NCBI GenBank assembly: GCA_021234155.1
Contig: JAJEKV010000147.1
Location: forward strand, 311,910-375,909
Reading direction: 5' to 3'
From: Isoetes taiwanensis
Lineage: Eukaryota > Streptophyta > Lycopodiopsida > Isoetales > Isoetaceae
DNA length: 64,000 nt
Shown piece by piece: positions 15,001-27,420 of the stretch. Made by a program: the position numbers and the translations under genes. Position 1 is the stretch's first letter. Each line of letters starts with the position of its first letter. The notes under the pieces are model-generated. The model saw only the letters and a list, made by a program, of their open reading frames with translations. It did no database searches and was not told the origin of the DNA.

Positions 15001-18000
15001 TTCTTTGTTTTGCAAACCCGACCGTGTAACTTGGTCCCTAGGGTAATTTTGGCATTAGGACGATGTGTGGCGAAGTCGAATCGCCATTTCGAACCTCCGC
15101 AATGTCGAATGACAAAACACTTTGGTTTCTACTTGTCGCCCTTGGGGCGGCAGCCATGATTGGATATGTTCTCCCGGACGGATGTTGGATTTTTGGACCT
15201 TCTCGGACCAGGTTCCTTGAACAAAGGATTCAGCGGTCGGATCACGGGGCCGAGATCGGGAGTGTGGTCTTTAGCGTCACGCCCCGTGAGTCTTTGCCGG
15301 AAAGGCTGCCTCGGGGAAGCTTTTGGGGCTCGCCTCACGGGGTTCGGACTCTCCCCTCTAATGAGGAGGCCTTGCAAGGTCGGCCTTGTTTGACTTGGGC
15401 AAGTGTGCGGCTCGGCTGCCCAACAACAACGAGGCTGCCCGGACCGTTCTAATGCAAACTATTTGATCTAAACCTTATCCAAAATTTTTGAAAGTTGGCT
15501 GTATGTTGGCGATGACTTAGGAAGCTAGCTGACAAAAATCAGAATTTAAGTCCATACTTTGCATTAATTACGAATTACGAATGTCTTTACTTGCAAAAGC
15601 GGGCCTTGACTTCTAAGCGCCCACAGCGGGAGGAGTATGAGGTCCAAACTCCATTCCGTCGGTTCCCCTTGCTTGGCGTTCTCAAGCGCATGTGATCGGC
15701 TACGTCCCAAGTGCAAAAGACCAAAACTTCGGCACCCAAAGCGCCAAACCACTGCTAGAACACGGATCTCATAGGGTTTACGTTTGGAGGCTCTATCCTT
15801 GTCGATTCGACTAGGACCTTGCGCCGTGTCTTGGCGTCGAGGGGGTGTTGGCCTTGAGCCACGGACCCTAAAACCACCGGAAGCGGCTTGCCCCAAAAGT
15901 CCTCTCCGAAGGCCCCGGCGGCGGACGGGCAACTTCCCCTCTCGGGCAGTGATCTGTCTCGCCAATGGACTCATAGCGTCGACATTGCCCTATGGACCAA
16001 GTTTTGTGGCGAAGCCCACCCCTTCTCGAAGAAGCGTAAAACTATCTCATGTGCAACACACTCGTAGTCAATTGGCCTAGGAGGTGGTTCTTGAATGAAT
16101 CTTACAATGTAGTGGGCGTAAGTGTTTCTTTCTTTTGCAAAACTGGCCCAGGTGTAACTTGGTCCCTAGGGTAATTTTGGCATTTCGGACGGCGTGGCGA
16201 AGTCGAATCGCCATTTGAGACCTCGCAATGTCCGACGACAAAACACTTTGGTTTCTACAGCATCGCCGCGGGGGCGCTTGCGGTTGGATATGTTTTTCTC
16301 GGGCCGGATGTTGGATTTTTGGACCTTCTCGGACCCAGGTTCCTTGAACAAAGGATTCAGCGGTCGGATCTTGGGGCAAGAGATCGGGAGTATGGTCTTT
16401 AGCGTCGCCCCTCCGGAGGCGCTGCGAGAAAGGCTGCCTCGGGAAGCTTTTTGGGGCTCGCCTCCGGGGTTGGACTCTCCCCTCTAATGAGGAGGCCTTG
16501 CAAGGTCCTGGCCTTGTTTGACTTGGGCAAGTGTGCCCATTTCGGCTGCCCAACAACAGCTGCCGGACCGTTCTAATGCAAACTATTTGATCTAAACCTT
16601 ATCCAAAATTTTTGAAAGTTGGCTGTATGTTGGCGATGACTTAGGAAGCTAGGTGACAAAAAATCAGAATTTAAGTCCGTACTATGCATTAATTACGAAT
16701 TTACGAATGTCTTGCTCTTGCAAAAAGCGGCCCTTGACTTCTAACTGCCACAACGGGAGGAGTACAGGTCCAAACTCCATTCCGTCAGTTCCCCTTGCTT
16801 CGCATTCTCAACTGCATGTGATCGGTCACGTCCCAAGTGCAAAAGACCAAAACTCGGCACCCAAAACGCAAACCTTGCTAGAACCTGGCAACTCATAGGG
16901 TTTACATTTCGAAGGCTCTATCCTTGTCAGATTTGACTAGGACCTTGCGCCGTGTCTTGACGTAGAGGGGGTGTTGACGCCAGAGCACGGACCCTAAAAA
17001 CCACCCGGAAGCAGCTTGCCCCAAAAGTCCTCTCCCGAAGGCCCTGGCGACGGGCGGGCAACTTCCCCTCTCCGGAACTGTGATCTGTCTCTGCCAATGG
17101 ACTCAGAACGTCGACATTGCCCTAGGGACTAAGTTTTGTGGCCAGAAGCCCACCCCTTCTCGAAGAAGCGCCAAAGTATCTCATGTGCAACACACTCGTA
17201 GTCAATTGGCTTAGGAGGTGGGTGCTGAATACTGCAATGTAGGGCGGAAGTGTTTCTTTCTTTTGCAAAACTGACCGTGTAACTTGGTCCCTAGGGTAAT
17301 TTTGACATTCCGGACGATGTGGCGAAGTCGAATCGCCATTTCGGAGCCTCCGCAATGTCCGAATGACAAAACACTTTGGTTTCTACACTGTCGCCCGCAG
17401 GACGCTTCGCGGTTTGATATGTTCTCCCGGACGGATGTTGGATTTTTTTGGACCTTCTCGGACCAGGTTCCTTGACCAAAGGATTCAACGGTCGGATACG
17501 GGAACCGAGATCCGGGAGTGTGGTCTTTTAGCGTCGCCCCAGCCGAGTCTTTGCGGGAAAGGTGCCTCGGGAAGCTTTTTGGGGCTCGCCTCCTGGGGTT
17601 CGGACTCTCTCTCCCCTCTAATGAGGAGGCTTTGCAAGGTCCTGGCCTTGTTTGACTTGGGCAAGTGTGCCAGCTCGGCTGCCCAACAACAGGCTGCCCG
17701 GACCGTTCTAATGCAAACTATTTGATCTAAACCTTATCCAAAATTTTTGAAAGTTGGCCTGTATGTTGGCGATGACTTAGGAAGCTAGCTGACAAAAAAT
17801 CAGAATTTAAGTCCGTACTCTGCATTAATTACGAATTTACGAATGTCTTGCTACTGCAAAAGCGGCCCTTGACTTCTAACTGCCACAACGGGAGGAGTAC
17901 AGGTCCAAACTCCATTCCGTCAGTTCCCCTTGCTTCGCATTCTCAACTGCATATGATCGGTCACATCCCAAGTGCAAAAGACCAAAACTCGGCACCCAAA

Positions 18001-21000
18001 ACGCAAACCCTGCTAGAACCTGGCAACTCATAGGGTTTACGTTTCGGAGGCTCTATCCTTGTCAGATTTGACTAGGACCTTGCGTCCGTGTCTTGGCGTA
18101 GGGGGGGTGTTGACGCCAGAGCACGGACCCTAAAACCACCCGGGCGGCTTGCCCCAAAGTCCTCTCCCCAAGGCCCTGGCGGCGAGGCGGGCCTTCCCCT
18201 CTGGAAGGCGTGATCTGTCTCGCCAATGGACTCGAGCGTCGACATGGCCCTAGGGACTAAGTTTTGTGGCGAAGCCCACCCTTCGAAGAAGCGCCAAAGT
18301 ATCTCATGTGCAACACACACTCGTAGTCAATTGGCCTAGGAGGTGGGTCTTTGAATCTTTGCAATGTAGGGCGTAAGTGTTTCTTTGTTTTGCAAAACCG
18401 ACCAGGTGTAACTTGGTCCCTAGGGTAATTTTGGCATTAGGACGATGTGGCGAAGTCGAATCGCCATTTTGAACCTCCTTAATGTCGAATGACAAAACAC
18501 TTTGGTTTCTACTTGTCGCCCGCGGGGCGCTTCAGCAGATTGGATATGTTCTCGGACGGATGTTGGATTTTTGGACCTTTCGGACCAGGTTCCTTGAACA
18601 AAGGATTCAACGGTCGGATCGAGGAACCAGAGATCCGGGAGTGTGGTCTTTAAGCGTCGCCCCGTGTCTTTGCCGGGGAAAGGCTGCCTCGGGGAAGCTT
18701 TTTGGGGCTCGCCTCACGGGGTTAGGACTCTCCCCTCTAATGAGGAGGCCTTGCAAGGTCGGCCTTGTTTGACTTGGGCAAGTGTGCCATTTCGGTTTGC
18801 CCAACAACACGCCAGGACCGTTCTAATGCAAACTATTTGATCTAAACCTTATCCAAAATTTTTGAAAGTTGGCCCTGTATGTTGACGATGACTTAGGAAG
18901 CTAGTGACAAAAATCAGAATTTAAGTCCATACTTTGCATTAATTACGAATTTACGAATGTCTTGCTACTTGCAAAAGCGGGCCTTGACTTCTAAGCGCCA
19001 CAGCGGGAGGAGTACAGTCCAAACTCCATTCCGTCGGTTCCCCTTGCTTCGGCGTTCTCAACTGCATGTGATCGGCTCGTCCCAAGTGCAAAAGACCAAA
19101 ACTTCGGCACCCAAAACGCCAAACCACGCTAGAACACGGATCTCATAGGGTTTACGTTTGAGGCTCTATCCTTGTCGGTCGACTAGGACCTTGGCGCCGT
19201 GTCTTGGCGTGGGGGGGGTGTTGGCGCCGAGCCACGGACCCTAAAACCACCCGGAAGCAAACTTGCCCCAAAAGTCCTCTCAGAAGGCCGGCGGACGGAC
19301 GGGCAACTTCCCTCTCCGGGCCGTGATGCATCTCGCCAATGGACTCATAGCGTCGACATTGCCCTATGGACCAAGTTTTGTGGCGAAGCCCACCCCTCTC
19401 GAAGAAGCCAAACTATCTCATGTGCAACACACTTTCGTAGTCAATTGGCCTAGGAGGTGGTTCTTTGAATCTTTACAATGTAGAGGCGTAAGTGTTTCTT
19501 TCTTTTGCAAAACTGACCGTGTAACTTGGTCCCTAGGGTAATTTTGGCATTTCGGACGGCGTGGCGAAGTCGAATCGCCATTTGAACCTCCGCAATGTCC
19601 GAACGACAAAACACTTTGGTTTCTACTTTATGTCGCCGGGCAGGGCCAGCGGTTGGATATGTTCTCCTGACGGATGTTGGATTTTTGGACCTTTCGGACC
19701 AGGTTCCTTGAACAAAGGATTCAGCGGTTGGGATCTTGGGGAACCGAGATCAGGGAGTATGGTCTTTAGCGTCGCCCCTCGGCGGGCTATTTGCCAGAAA
19801 AGGCTGCCTCGGGGAAGCTTTTGGGGCTCGCCTCACGGGGTTCGGACTCTCCCCTCTAATGAGGGAGGCCTTGCAAGGTCCCGGCCTTGTTTGACTTGGG
19901 CAAGTGTGCCAAAGCTTTCGGCTGCCCAACAACAGGCTGCCCGGACCGTTCTAATGCAAACTATTTGATCTAAACCTTATCCAAAATTTTTGAAAGTTGG
20001 CCTGTATGTTGGCGATGACTTAGGAAGCTAGCTGACAAAAAATCAGAATTTAAGTCCGTACTATGCATTAATTACGAATTTACGAATGTCTTGCTACTGC
20101 AAAAGCGGCCCTTGACTTCTAACTGCCACAACGGGAGGAGTACAGGTCCAAACTCCATTCCGTCAGTTCCCCTTGCTTCGCATTCTCAACTGCATGTGAT
20201 CGGTCACGTCCCAAGTGCAAAAGACCAAAACTCGGCACCCAAAACGCAAACCTTGCTAGAACCTGGCAACTCATAGGGTTTACATTTCGAAGGCTCTATC
20301 CTTGTCAGATTTGACTAGGACCTTGCGCCGTGTCTTGACGTAGAAGGGGGGTGTTGACGCCAGAGCACGGACCCTAAAACCACCGGGCGGCTTGCCCCAA
20401 AAGTCCTCTCCGAAGGCCACCCGGCGGCGGGCGGGCAACTTCCCCTCCCGGGCGTGATCTGTCTCGCGCCAATGGACTCGAGAGCGTCGACATTGCCCTA
20501 GGGACTAAGTTTTGTGGCGAAGCCCACCCCTTCTCGAAGAAGCCAAAGTATCTCATGTGCAACACACTTTCGTAGTCAATTGGCTTAGGAGGTGGGTCTT
20601 GAATACCGCAATGTAGGGCGGAAGTGTTTCTTTCTTTTGCAAACCGACCGTGTAACTTGGTCCCTAGGGTAATTTTGACATTAGGACGATGTGGCGAAGT
20701 CGAATCGCCATTTGAGCCTCCTTAATGTCCGAATGACAAAACACTTTGGTTTCTACACCGCCGCCGCGCAGACGCTTAGCGGTTTGATATGTTCTCGGGG
20801 ACGGATGTTGGATTTTTTTGAACCTTCTCGGACCAGGTTCCTTGACCAAAGGATTCAACGGTGGGATCACGAGGAACCGAGATCCGGGAGTGTGGTCTTT
20901 AGCGTCGCCCCAAGTGAGTCTTTGCCGGGGAAAGGCTGCCTCGGGGAAGCTTTTTGGGGGCTCGCCTCGGGGGTTGGACTCTCTCTCCCCTCTAATGAGG

Positions 21001-24000
21001 AGGCTTTGCAAGGTCCTGGCCTTGTTTGACTTGGGCAAGTGTGCCAGCTTTGCCCAACAACAGTTGCCGGACCGTTCTAATGCAAACTATGATCTAAACC
21101 TTATCCAAAATTTTTGAAAGTTGGCCTATATGTTGGCGATGACTTAGGAAGCTAGCTGACAAAAAATCAGAATTTAAGTCCATACTATGCATTAATTACG
21201 AATTTACGAATGTCTTGCTACTGCAAAAGCGGGCCTTGACTTCTAAGCGCCACAACGGGAGGAGTACTGGTCCAAACTCCATTAAGTCAGTTCCCCTTGC
21301 TTAGCGTTCTCAAATCGCATGTGATCGGGCCACGCCCCAAGTGCAAAAGACCAAAACTCGGCACCCAAAACGCAAACCCTGCTAGAACCTGGCAACTCAT
21401 AGGGTTTACGTTTCAGAGGCTCTATCCTTGTCAGATTTGACTAGGACCTTGCACCGTGTCTTGACGTAGAGGGGGGGTGTTGACGCCAGAAAAAACCACC
21501 CGGAAGCAGCTTGCCCCAAAAGTCCTCTCCCGAAGGCCCTGGCGACGGACGGGCAACTTTCCCTCTCCGGAACCGTGATCTGTCTCTGCCAATGGACTCA
21601 GAACATCGACATTGCCCTAGGGACTAAGTTTTGTGGCCAGAAGCCCACCCCTTCTCGAAGAAGCGCCAAACTATCTCATGTGCAACACACTCGTAGTCAA
21701 TTGGCCTAGGAGGTGGCTGCTGAATACTGCAATGTAGGGCGTAAGTGTTTCTTTCTTTTGCAAAACTGACCGTGTAACTTGGTCCCTAGGGTAATTTTGG
21801 CATTCCGGACGATGTGGCGAAGTCGAATCGCCATTTCGGAGCCTCCGCAATGTCCGAACGACAAAACACTTTGGTTTCTACAGGACGCTTCGCGGTTTGA
21901 TATGTTCTCCCGGACGGATGTTGGATTTTTTTGGACCTTCTCGGACCAGGTTCCTTGAACAAAGGATTCAACGGTCGGATACGGGAACCGAGATCCGGGA
22001 GTGTGGTCTTTAGCGTACGCCCCCCCGGCGGAGTGCTTCCAGGAAAGGCTGCCTCGGGAAGCTTTTTAGGGCTCGCCTCCTGGGGTTTGGACTCTCCCCT
22101 CTAATGAGGAGGCCTTGCAAGGTCCTGGCCTTGTTTGACTTGGGCAAGTGTGCCAGCTCGGCTGCCCAACAACAGGCTGCCCGGACCGTTCTAATGCAAA
22201 CTATTTGATCTAAACCTTATCCAAAATTTTTGAAAGTTGGCCTGTATGTTGGCGATGACTTAGGAAGCTAGCTGACAAAAAATCAGAATTTAAGTCCGTA
22301 CTATGCATTAATTACGAATTTACGAATGTCTTGCTACTGCAAAAGCGGGCCTTGACTTCTAACTGCCACAACGGGAGGAGTACAGGTCCAAACTCCATTC
22401 CGTCAGTTCCCCTTGCTTCGCGTTCTCAACTGCATGTGATCGGCCACATCCCAAGTGCAAAAAACCAAAACTAAGACCCAAAACGCAAAACCCCGCTAGA
22501 ACACGGATCTCATAGGGTTTACGTTTCGGAGGCTCTATCCTTGTCAGATTCGACTAGGACCTTGCGCCGTGTCTTGACGTAGAGGGGGTGTTGGACGCGT
22601 GAGCACGGACCCTAAAACCACCCGAAGCAGCTTGCCCCAAAAGTCCTCTCCGAAGGCCCCGGGCGACGGACCGGGCAACTTCCCCTCCCGGAACCGTGAT
22701 CATCTCTCGCCAATGGACTCGAACGTTGACATTGCCCTAGGGACCAAGTTTTGTGGCCGAAGGCCACCCTTCTCGAAGAAGCCCAAACTATCTCATGTGC
22801 AACACTTTCGTAGTCAATTGGCCTAGGAGGTGGTCTTGAATATTGCAATGTAGGGCGTAAGTGTTTCTTTCTTTTGCAAACCGACCCGTGTAACTTGGTC
22901 CCTAGGGTAATTTTGGCATTCGGACGATGTGACGAAGTCGAATCGCCATTTCGTGAGCCTCCGCAATGTCCGAACGACAAACCGCTTTGGTTTCTACTAC
23001 GCCGCCCGGGGACGCCGTGGTTTGATATGTTCTCCGGACGGATGTTGATTTTTTTTTGGACCTTCTCCGGACCAGGTTCGTGAACAAAGGATTCAACGGT
23101 GGGATACGGAACCGAGATCCGGGAGTGTGGTCTTTAGCGTCGCCCTCCCGTGGGGCTTGGCCGCCAGAAAGGCTGTCTCGAGAAGCTTTTGGGGCTCGCC
23201 TCACGGGTTCAGACTCTCCCCTCTAATGAGGAGGCCTTGCAAGCTCCCCGGCCTTGTTTGACTTGGGCAAGTGTGCCATCTCTTGCCCAACAACAGGCTG
23301 CCGGACCGTTCTAATGCAAACTATTTGATCTAAACCTTATCCAAAATTTTTTGAAAGTTGGCCTCTGTATGTTGGCGATGACTTAGGAAGCTAGGTGACA
23401 AAAAATCAGAATTTAAGTCCGTACTATGCATTAATTACGAATTTACGAATGTCTTGCTTTGCAAAAGTGGGCCTTGACTTCTAAGCGCCACAACGGGAGG
23501 AGTACAGGTCCAAACTCCATTCCGTCAGTTCCCTTGCTTGGCGTTCTCAAGCTGCATGTGATCGGCCACGTCCCAAGTGCAAAGACCAAAACTTCGGCAC
23601 CCAAAATGCAAACCCCGCTAGAACACGGCAACCCTCATAGGGTTTACGTTTTGAGGCTCTATCCTTGTCGATTCGACTAGGACCTTGGCGCCGTGTCTTG
23701 GCGTAGAGGGGGGTGTTGACGCTTGAGCATGGACCCTAAAACCACCCGAAGCGGCTTGCCCCAAAAGTCCTCTCCCGAAGGCCCCGGCGACGGGACGGGC
23801 AACTTCCCTCTCGGAACCGTGATTCGCTCGCCAATTGGACTCGAACGTCGACATTGCCCTAGGGACCAAGTTTTGTGGCCGAAGGCCACCCTTCTCGAAG
23901 AAGCGCCAAACTATCTCATGTCCAACACACTCGTAGTCAATTGGCCTAGGAGGTGGCTGTTGAATACTGCAATGTAGGGCGTAAGTGTGTCGTTTTTTTG

Positions 24001-24047
24001 CAAAACTGACCGTGTAACTTGGTCCCTAGGGTAATTTTGGCATTCCA
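1..24047. repeat. Tandem satellite array, ~1.12-kb monomer, about 22 copies
   Basis: A box reading roughly GGATGTTGGATTTTTGGACC recurs near 91, 1141, 2187, 3102, 4116, 5170, 6250, 7350, 8460, 9584, 10693, 11803, 12927, 14058, 15181, 16309, 17439, 18558, 19675, 20806, 21917 and 23040. Spacing is 1109-1131 bp from 7.3 kb onward and only 915-1080 bp in the first 6 kb. The most conserved block in each monomer runs from CTAATGCAAACTATTTGATC through AAAATTTTTGAAAGTTGGC; GC-rich stretches vary most, mainly by small indels. Each full monomer also carries AAGCTT and, in most copies, GTCGAC. Many short ORFs run through it on both strands, but none keeps a frame between monomers, so I treat the array as non-coding. 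Centromeric or heterochromatic location is possible but not shown. Confidence 0.95.
5734..22510. repeat. Trimeric higher-order repeat (~3.37 kb) within the satellite
   Basis: The variant CACGGATCTCATAGGG (GGATCTC in place of GGCAACTC) occurs at 5734, 9036, 12385, 15764, 19138 and 22505, intervals 3302, 3349, 3379, 3374 and 3367 bp, exactly every third monomer. A second variant, TTGACCAAA instead of TTGAACAAA, marks another phase near 4152, 7382, 10732, 17474 and 20841 (the expected copy near 14.1 kb has the common form). CCCTATGGACCAAG also follows the first phase at about 9265, 12612, 15988 and 19366. The array therefore grew by amplification of three-monomer blocks. Confidence 0.8.
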
Positions 24048-24610
24048 AAGCGATAAGCGGCGTTAGTATTAATTTTTTTTCAAAAAAAAAAAAAAAAGAG
24101 TGACGCGTTGTACGCTGCTTACGTGGCGCCTCTGGCGGCAATGGCGTGCGGACGATGCCGCCCACGCCGGCAAAAGCTGCCCCGTCGGATATTCTAAGCG
24201 TCGTTTAACGGCGTCATGTCGACGATGGCGGGGACACTTTGGCATGTCGGCCAAACCCGCGAAGCGGACCGGTCACGTCGATTTTTAGTCGTCGTTCAAC
24301 GGCGTCGTATGTCGGCGGCGTGAGAACGGTGGCGTGCCCGACTGGCATGTCGAAAGCCACGCGGCCGGATGTGCCGCGCCGGATCCGCGAGGCGGCGTTA
24401 AGCGGCGTTTTGTGCGTGTACGACACGCGACGCTTACGGTATGGCGCCCGGACTATGCCACGCGGGCATGGTGGACCGCGTCGGCTCGCGTGTGGCGTCA
24501 TTGAGCGGCGTTGTGATGATGCCGTTGAGCGGCGTCACCGTCGTCAACGATGTTGTCGTCGTTCCTCGGCGATTTGGCGTCGTTCAACGACCTTTAGGCG
24601 TCGTTGAAGG
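24048..24610. other. GC-rich junction region after the satellite
   Basis: The satellite stops abruptly inside a monomer after GTAATTTTGGCATTCC. Next comes an AAGCGATAAGCGGCGTTAG segment, a T8 run and an A-run (about 24081-24097), then 500 bp of GC-rich DNA. Short variants of AGCGGCGTT / AACGGCGTC recur in it (near 24056, 24207, 24299, 24395, 24508, 24527). No convincing coding sequence is seen before about 24.6 kb. The homopolymer runs could mark the end of an inserted retroelement, but no target duplication was identified. Confidence 0.5.
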
Positions 24611-25180
24611 TCGACTATCCCTTTGTAGTGATGGCCCACACCCGGTTTTGAAAGCGCATATATCTATGAAGAAAGCGGAGAGCTATTGCCTCCGTGAGGA
24701 TGATGGGGTCCCATCATCTCGAATTGAAAGCAGTCGTTGGACTACGGATGGAGGGCAGAGAATCCCCCGGCATGAGAGAATATGCCAATGTTGCCACATG
24801 CGGACAATAGAGGATGAGCACATGCTCGCAAAGTGTCCCGCATATACGCATATCCAAAGCAACACATGCGATCTTAGATGCTCTGCACCACGTGCATCAA
24901 TTGCCGGCATCGCCAATGGTTGCACGTCTCGCATCCTACATTTTGCAAGTCTCTACCGTCAGAGAATCCCTTACAGGACAAGAGATCTGAGAGCCTACTA
25001 CCAGGGTTTTTCCTCCCATGTGGGGGTTTTTTCATCCCAGTAGTAGGGACACATTGTATAGTAGCATTTATCTTTTTGGTGTGGTTTTATCTGCTTTGTG
25101 TACTGCATGTACCGTCTCATAGTTCAAGTTTGGCCTCCGCGGACGTTAAAATATACTTCCTTCCTTCCTATCTAACACAG
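24610..25180 (+). pseudogene. LINE-like ORF 3' end with C-terminal CCHC-type motif (fragment)
   Basis: An ORF open from 24441 to 25043 becomes protein-like after about 24650. It contains W-T-T-D-G-G-Q-R-I-P-R-H-E-R-I-C followed by Q-C-C-H, then I-E-D-E-H-M-L-A-K-C-P-A-Y. The order Cys-x-x-Cys ... E-D-E-H-x-x-x-x-C-P-x-Y resembles the short zinc-finger-like segment at the C-terminus of many non-LTR retrotransposon ORF2 proteins. No reverse transcriptase precedes it, so at most a 5'-truncated fragment remains. After the stop there is a T-rich 3' stretch ending near CTTCCTTCCTTCC. It could instead belong to a host protein with a similar finger; assignment rests only on motif spacing. Confidence 0.4.
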
Positions 25181-26202
25181 TTTATGTTTGGTTTTGTTTG
25201 CGCTTCAAAATGATAGGTCTGGTCCAACCATTTAAACCAAATTCGCTCTATGAAGCTGGTGATTGAGCATGGTTCACTTTAGTATTTCTTAGGCTAGGGG
25301 ACTCTTGTGTTGGATCACATATTTTATAGCTAAGGGCATTGATAAATAGCTCTAAAGCATTAGGGGCAATAATACATTTTATACCATGGATGAAAATATG
25401 TTCAAGACAATAAAACAATGGTTTATTTAAACCATTGCGAGAAGGTGAGAACCTATAAATCGGGTGCTGCACCATCGAGTCAGCACTGGTACTTGCTGTG
25501 GCACAGACCAAAGGCGAAGATCGGCCATAAACGGCTTCAAACTCTAGAAAACTCTGGAATGTTTGGTGGAATCGACACAAACGGCCCTGCTATTTTAGCA
25601 TCGCCCTGCCGCCGATCATTGTCACGTGAGGTTGCCACGTTAGCAGGAAATGCAGGTTACAATATAGAAATAGGGTCGAATTTTTTGTCAACGGTGCATT
25701 TATATGATGACACGTGGCAAGGCCTACAACGCGGAATAGTAGTTGGGTACCCTAATTCCGGGTTACAGGTTTGACCGGTCACTTGTTCTTTTCAGCTTCA
25801 GTTCAATAGTTGTTCCAGCAGGTAATTTTTTTGGTTCAATACATGTTAAAATTTAAAACCAACTTCAGATTCAAAAGCCTAAATCGGTTTTGCATTCAAA
25901 GATCAAAAGCCACTGTCAGTTTTTTAACATTCAAAAGCCACTGTAATTTTTACAAACAACACAAATACAAACTGTGATTTTCCAGAAAAAAACCGATAGC
26001 AAAATCCTGTTTTTCCTGCAAAGAAGTAGTACAACGAAGGCCAGATTCTTCAAGAAGGCACTAAAACTGCAAGGATGCTTGGAAACGAAAAAATAACGGC
26101 ATTTAAGCCATGAGAAAGATTCTACAGAGAAAAGGGATAAGTTTCCATGGGCGGCCCTCATCTAAAGCTTCAAGGATCAGAGCTTTTCTTCATTTTTCCT
26201 GC
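25181..26202. other. Intergenic, no gene recognised; one short palindrome
   Basis: AT-rich DNA. The ORF at 25418-25774 shows no recognisable motif. At 25416-25437 there is a perfect hairpin, CAATGGTTTA and its reverse complement separated by TT. Nothing else supportable was seen. Confidence 0.5.
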
Positions 26203-26397
26203 CCTGCTACCTTGCATGCAACTAAAAATATTTCGACATCCGCACTTACATCCCAAAAGTGCCCTGCTGCCTTGCATGCAACTAGAAATATTTCCACATC
26301 CGGACTTACATCCCAAAAGGACCACCATTTTTCTGAAACTAAGAGTTCCTGCCCTGCTGCCCTGCATGCAACTAAAAATATTTCCATATCCGCACTA
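26203..26397. repeat. Three-copy tandem repeat (~57-90 bp spacing)
   Basis: The unit begins TGCCCTGCTGCCTTGCATGC and continues through an AAATATTTCC and an ACATCCGCACTTACATCC segment. Copies start near 26203, 26260 and 26350; the third is offset by about 30 bp of unrelated sequence. ORFs on both strands reflect the repeat and are not taken as genes. Confidence 0.8.
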
Positions 26398-26765
26398 AAG
26401 AACTGCCATTTTTCTTAAACTAAGAGTTCTGTAGGACTCCTGAGCATCAAGAGCAAGATTTGGCAGCGACCGATCCTCCATAACCATCTGCAATGCACAC
26501 GATAAGGTTATTAACAAGAAAAAACTTGCATGCAAGAAAATGCAAGAAGTTTGCATAAAAAAACTTACCTGATACCCAGAGAAACATCAAAACTCGCCGA
26601 AATAGGCATGTAACTGGGCCAGCGCCTTCATTACTTGCTGAAATAGAGATGTAACTAGCCCATCGCCTTCATTCGCATGGGCTGAAGAGATGCCCGCCCG
26701 ACGGAGTGGCGCAGAGGAGGAGAAGAAAACAAGGCAAAAAGGGGGAAAAAAATTCTCCCCTATTT

Positions 26766-26891
26766 CTATATTGTGGGGGAAGGGCACTTGGTCCCCCTTT
26801 CCGGGTGGCCCGTGACCCGCTCCCGGCTAACGCCGGTCGCGGGACCCCACCATCACCCAAAAGGGGTCCTAAGTGCCCTTCCCCAATATAG
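26766..26891. repeat. 126-bp near-perfect foldback hairpin (MITE-like)
   Basis: The left arm (26766-26796, CTATATTGTGGGGGAAGGGC...) and right arm (26863-26891, ...GCCCTTCCCCAATATAG) are inverted repeats. Pairing continues inward through CCCGGC/GCCGG, so almost the whole unit folds on itself around 26828. TA flanks the TATTG...CAATA core on both sides, compatible with a TA target site as in Stowaway/mariner-type miniature elements. No coding capacity. Confidence 0.7.
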
Positions 26892-27266
26892 AAGCTCCGC
26901 AGTACAAGAACCGTTTTTGGGCAGAGGCCTTGTGGATTTGTCTGGGTAAGAGTTCTGTCTGGAGATAATAAATTTCGAACCAATCGAATTTCCACTGGTT
27001 GCAAAAACACCCTCACAGATGCGGCTTAGGGCATCCCCATGAGGAGATCATCACAGCTTCCTTTCCTTGCCATGTCATCAATATCTGAGATGCATTTTTG
27101 CACTGATTCCCATTGCCTCAATTCCGATAACATAGATCAAGAACATTAGCACAAAAAAACAAGGAAGTGCATGAAAAGACAAATTCAGACAAAGTTAGAG
27201 AAATCTGAATGCAGCATCTGAATACTTTTGAGATCTGGTTGTGCCATGTAAGCAAGGGCAATGGAA

Positions 27267-27420
27267 ACACTCATTTTCATGTTTGAGTTTGAGTTTGCCA
27301 CGAAGCATAAGAAAGCTGCAAAATCAGGCTAATGGGGATGGGCACACTCATTTTCATGTTTGAGTTTGAGTTTGCCACGAAGCATAAGAAAGTTGCAAAA
27401 TCAGGCTAATGGGGATGGGC
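27267..27420. repeat. 77-bp tandem duplication
   Basis: ACACTCATTTTCATGTTTGA and the following 57 bp are repeated head to tail at 27267 and 27344, nearly identical (GAAAGCTGC versus GAAAGTTGC). This is a recent local duplication in non-coding DNA. Confidence 0.9.

Noticed and set aside
1-24000. Many 60-160-codon ORFs in the satellite, some similar between monomers
   Set aside because: They recur only because the DNA repeats; frames break between monomers by indels, starts are often non-ATG, and no domain is seen.
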